A stretch of 5,884 bases of DNA from assembly GCA_903854795.1 (NCBI GenBank), contig CAINXF010000092.1, positions 1 to 5,884 on the forward strand, read 5' to 3'. Below, in pieces: positions 5,682 to 5,884 of the stretch; position 1 is the first letter of the stretch; each line of letters starts with the position of its first letter. A program made the translations under genes and the position numbers. This DNA is from Candidatus Kerfeldbacteria bacterium (GTDB lineage Bacteria > Patescibacteriota > Patescibacteriia > SBBC01). Below the pieces are notes generated by a model that was given only the letters and a program-made list of their open reading frames with translations, had not been told where the DNA came from and searched no databases.

Positions 5682-5884
5682 CTACGACGAAACGGTGTCC
5701 AGAGTCGGATTGTAACCATGGTCTTCTTCCTCCTCCAACCGCACGCTATCGGTTTCAACGGCCGTACTCTGTCCCATCAACCGCTTCTCGATCTCCGGCG
5801 CGTCCCAACTCACGGTCTTCCGAAACCCGATGCGGTCCGGCACGTGGTGACCGGCGAGGCCGAACATCGATCCCGGCACGACCA
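5682..5884 (-). CDS. Unrecognised protein, C-terminal end only
   Basis: The frame is open to the right edge, so about 66 C-terminal residues are seen. An internal GTG at 5879 and ATG at 5868 are possible but unsupported starts. The segment contains FGLAGHHVPDRIGFRK, then VSWDAPEIEKRLMG, and ends with an acidic tail RLEEEEDHGYNPT. It has no membrane segment. I do not recognise the family. The TAG stop (5682-5684) lies ten bases before the GTG of the DUF5666-like gene and forms the first bases of its TAGGAG ribosome binding site, so the two are probably one operon. Confidence 0.5.
   Translation of the reverse strand, partial: VVPGSMFGLAGHHVPDRIGFRKTVSWDAPEIEKRLMGQSTAVETDSVRLEEEEDHGYNPTLDTVSS

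Overview
The window reads as bacterial, moderately GC-rich by eye (not counted), and uses the standard code. All supported genes lie on the minus strand, so transcription runs from high to low coordinates. A Patescibacteria (Candidate Phyla Radiation) origin is my best guess. It rests on a very short TsaB whose C-terminal half is missing, a giant secreted protein of tandem beta-sandwich repeats followed by FG-GAP repeats, and very compact gene spacing. This assignment is inference.

In transcription order, the right edge holds the C-terminal end of an unrecognised gene (5682-5884). Its stop codon is embedded in the ribosome binding site of a small secreted DUF5666-like protein (5313-5672). A roughly 165-base gap follows, with a weak promoter candidate and two mutually exclusive hairpins just before a strong Shine-Dalgarno. 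It leads into a 69-residue CCHC zinc-ribbon-like protein (4938-5147), which ends in a clear intrinsic terminator (4881-4915).

A new promoter sits directly behind that terminator. It drives an alpha/beta-hydrolase fused to a Nudix domain (3637-4833), apparently from a leaderless or nearly leaderless mRNA. The stop of this gene overlaps the tsaB start in an ATGA junction (tsaB 3236-3640), so the two form a translationally coupled pair. This links a putative esterase/nucleotide-housecleaning enzyme to a component of tRNA t6A synthesis.

A further promoter overlapping the tsaB 3' flank (3204-3232) precedes the largest gene. This is a cysteine-free exported protein of at least 1039 residues (1-3118), whose frame is open and uninterrupted to the left edge. 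It has a signal peptide or membrane anchor, about eight divergent carboxypeptidase-regulatory/transthyretin-like repeats, a ZU5-like segment, and the beginning of an FG-GAP (integrin-like, calcium-binding) propeller. It is probably a cell-surface or adhesion protein. I saw no RNA genes, mobile elements or CRISPR array. The most unusual items are the hydrolase-Nudix fusion coupled to tsaB, the leaderless start, and the giant repeat protein.
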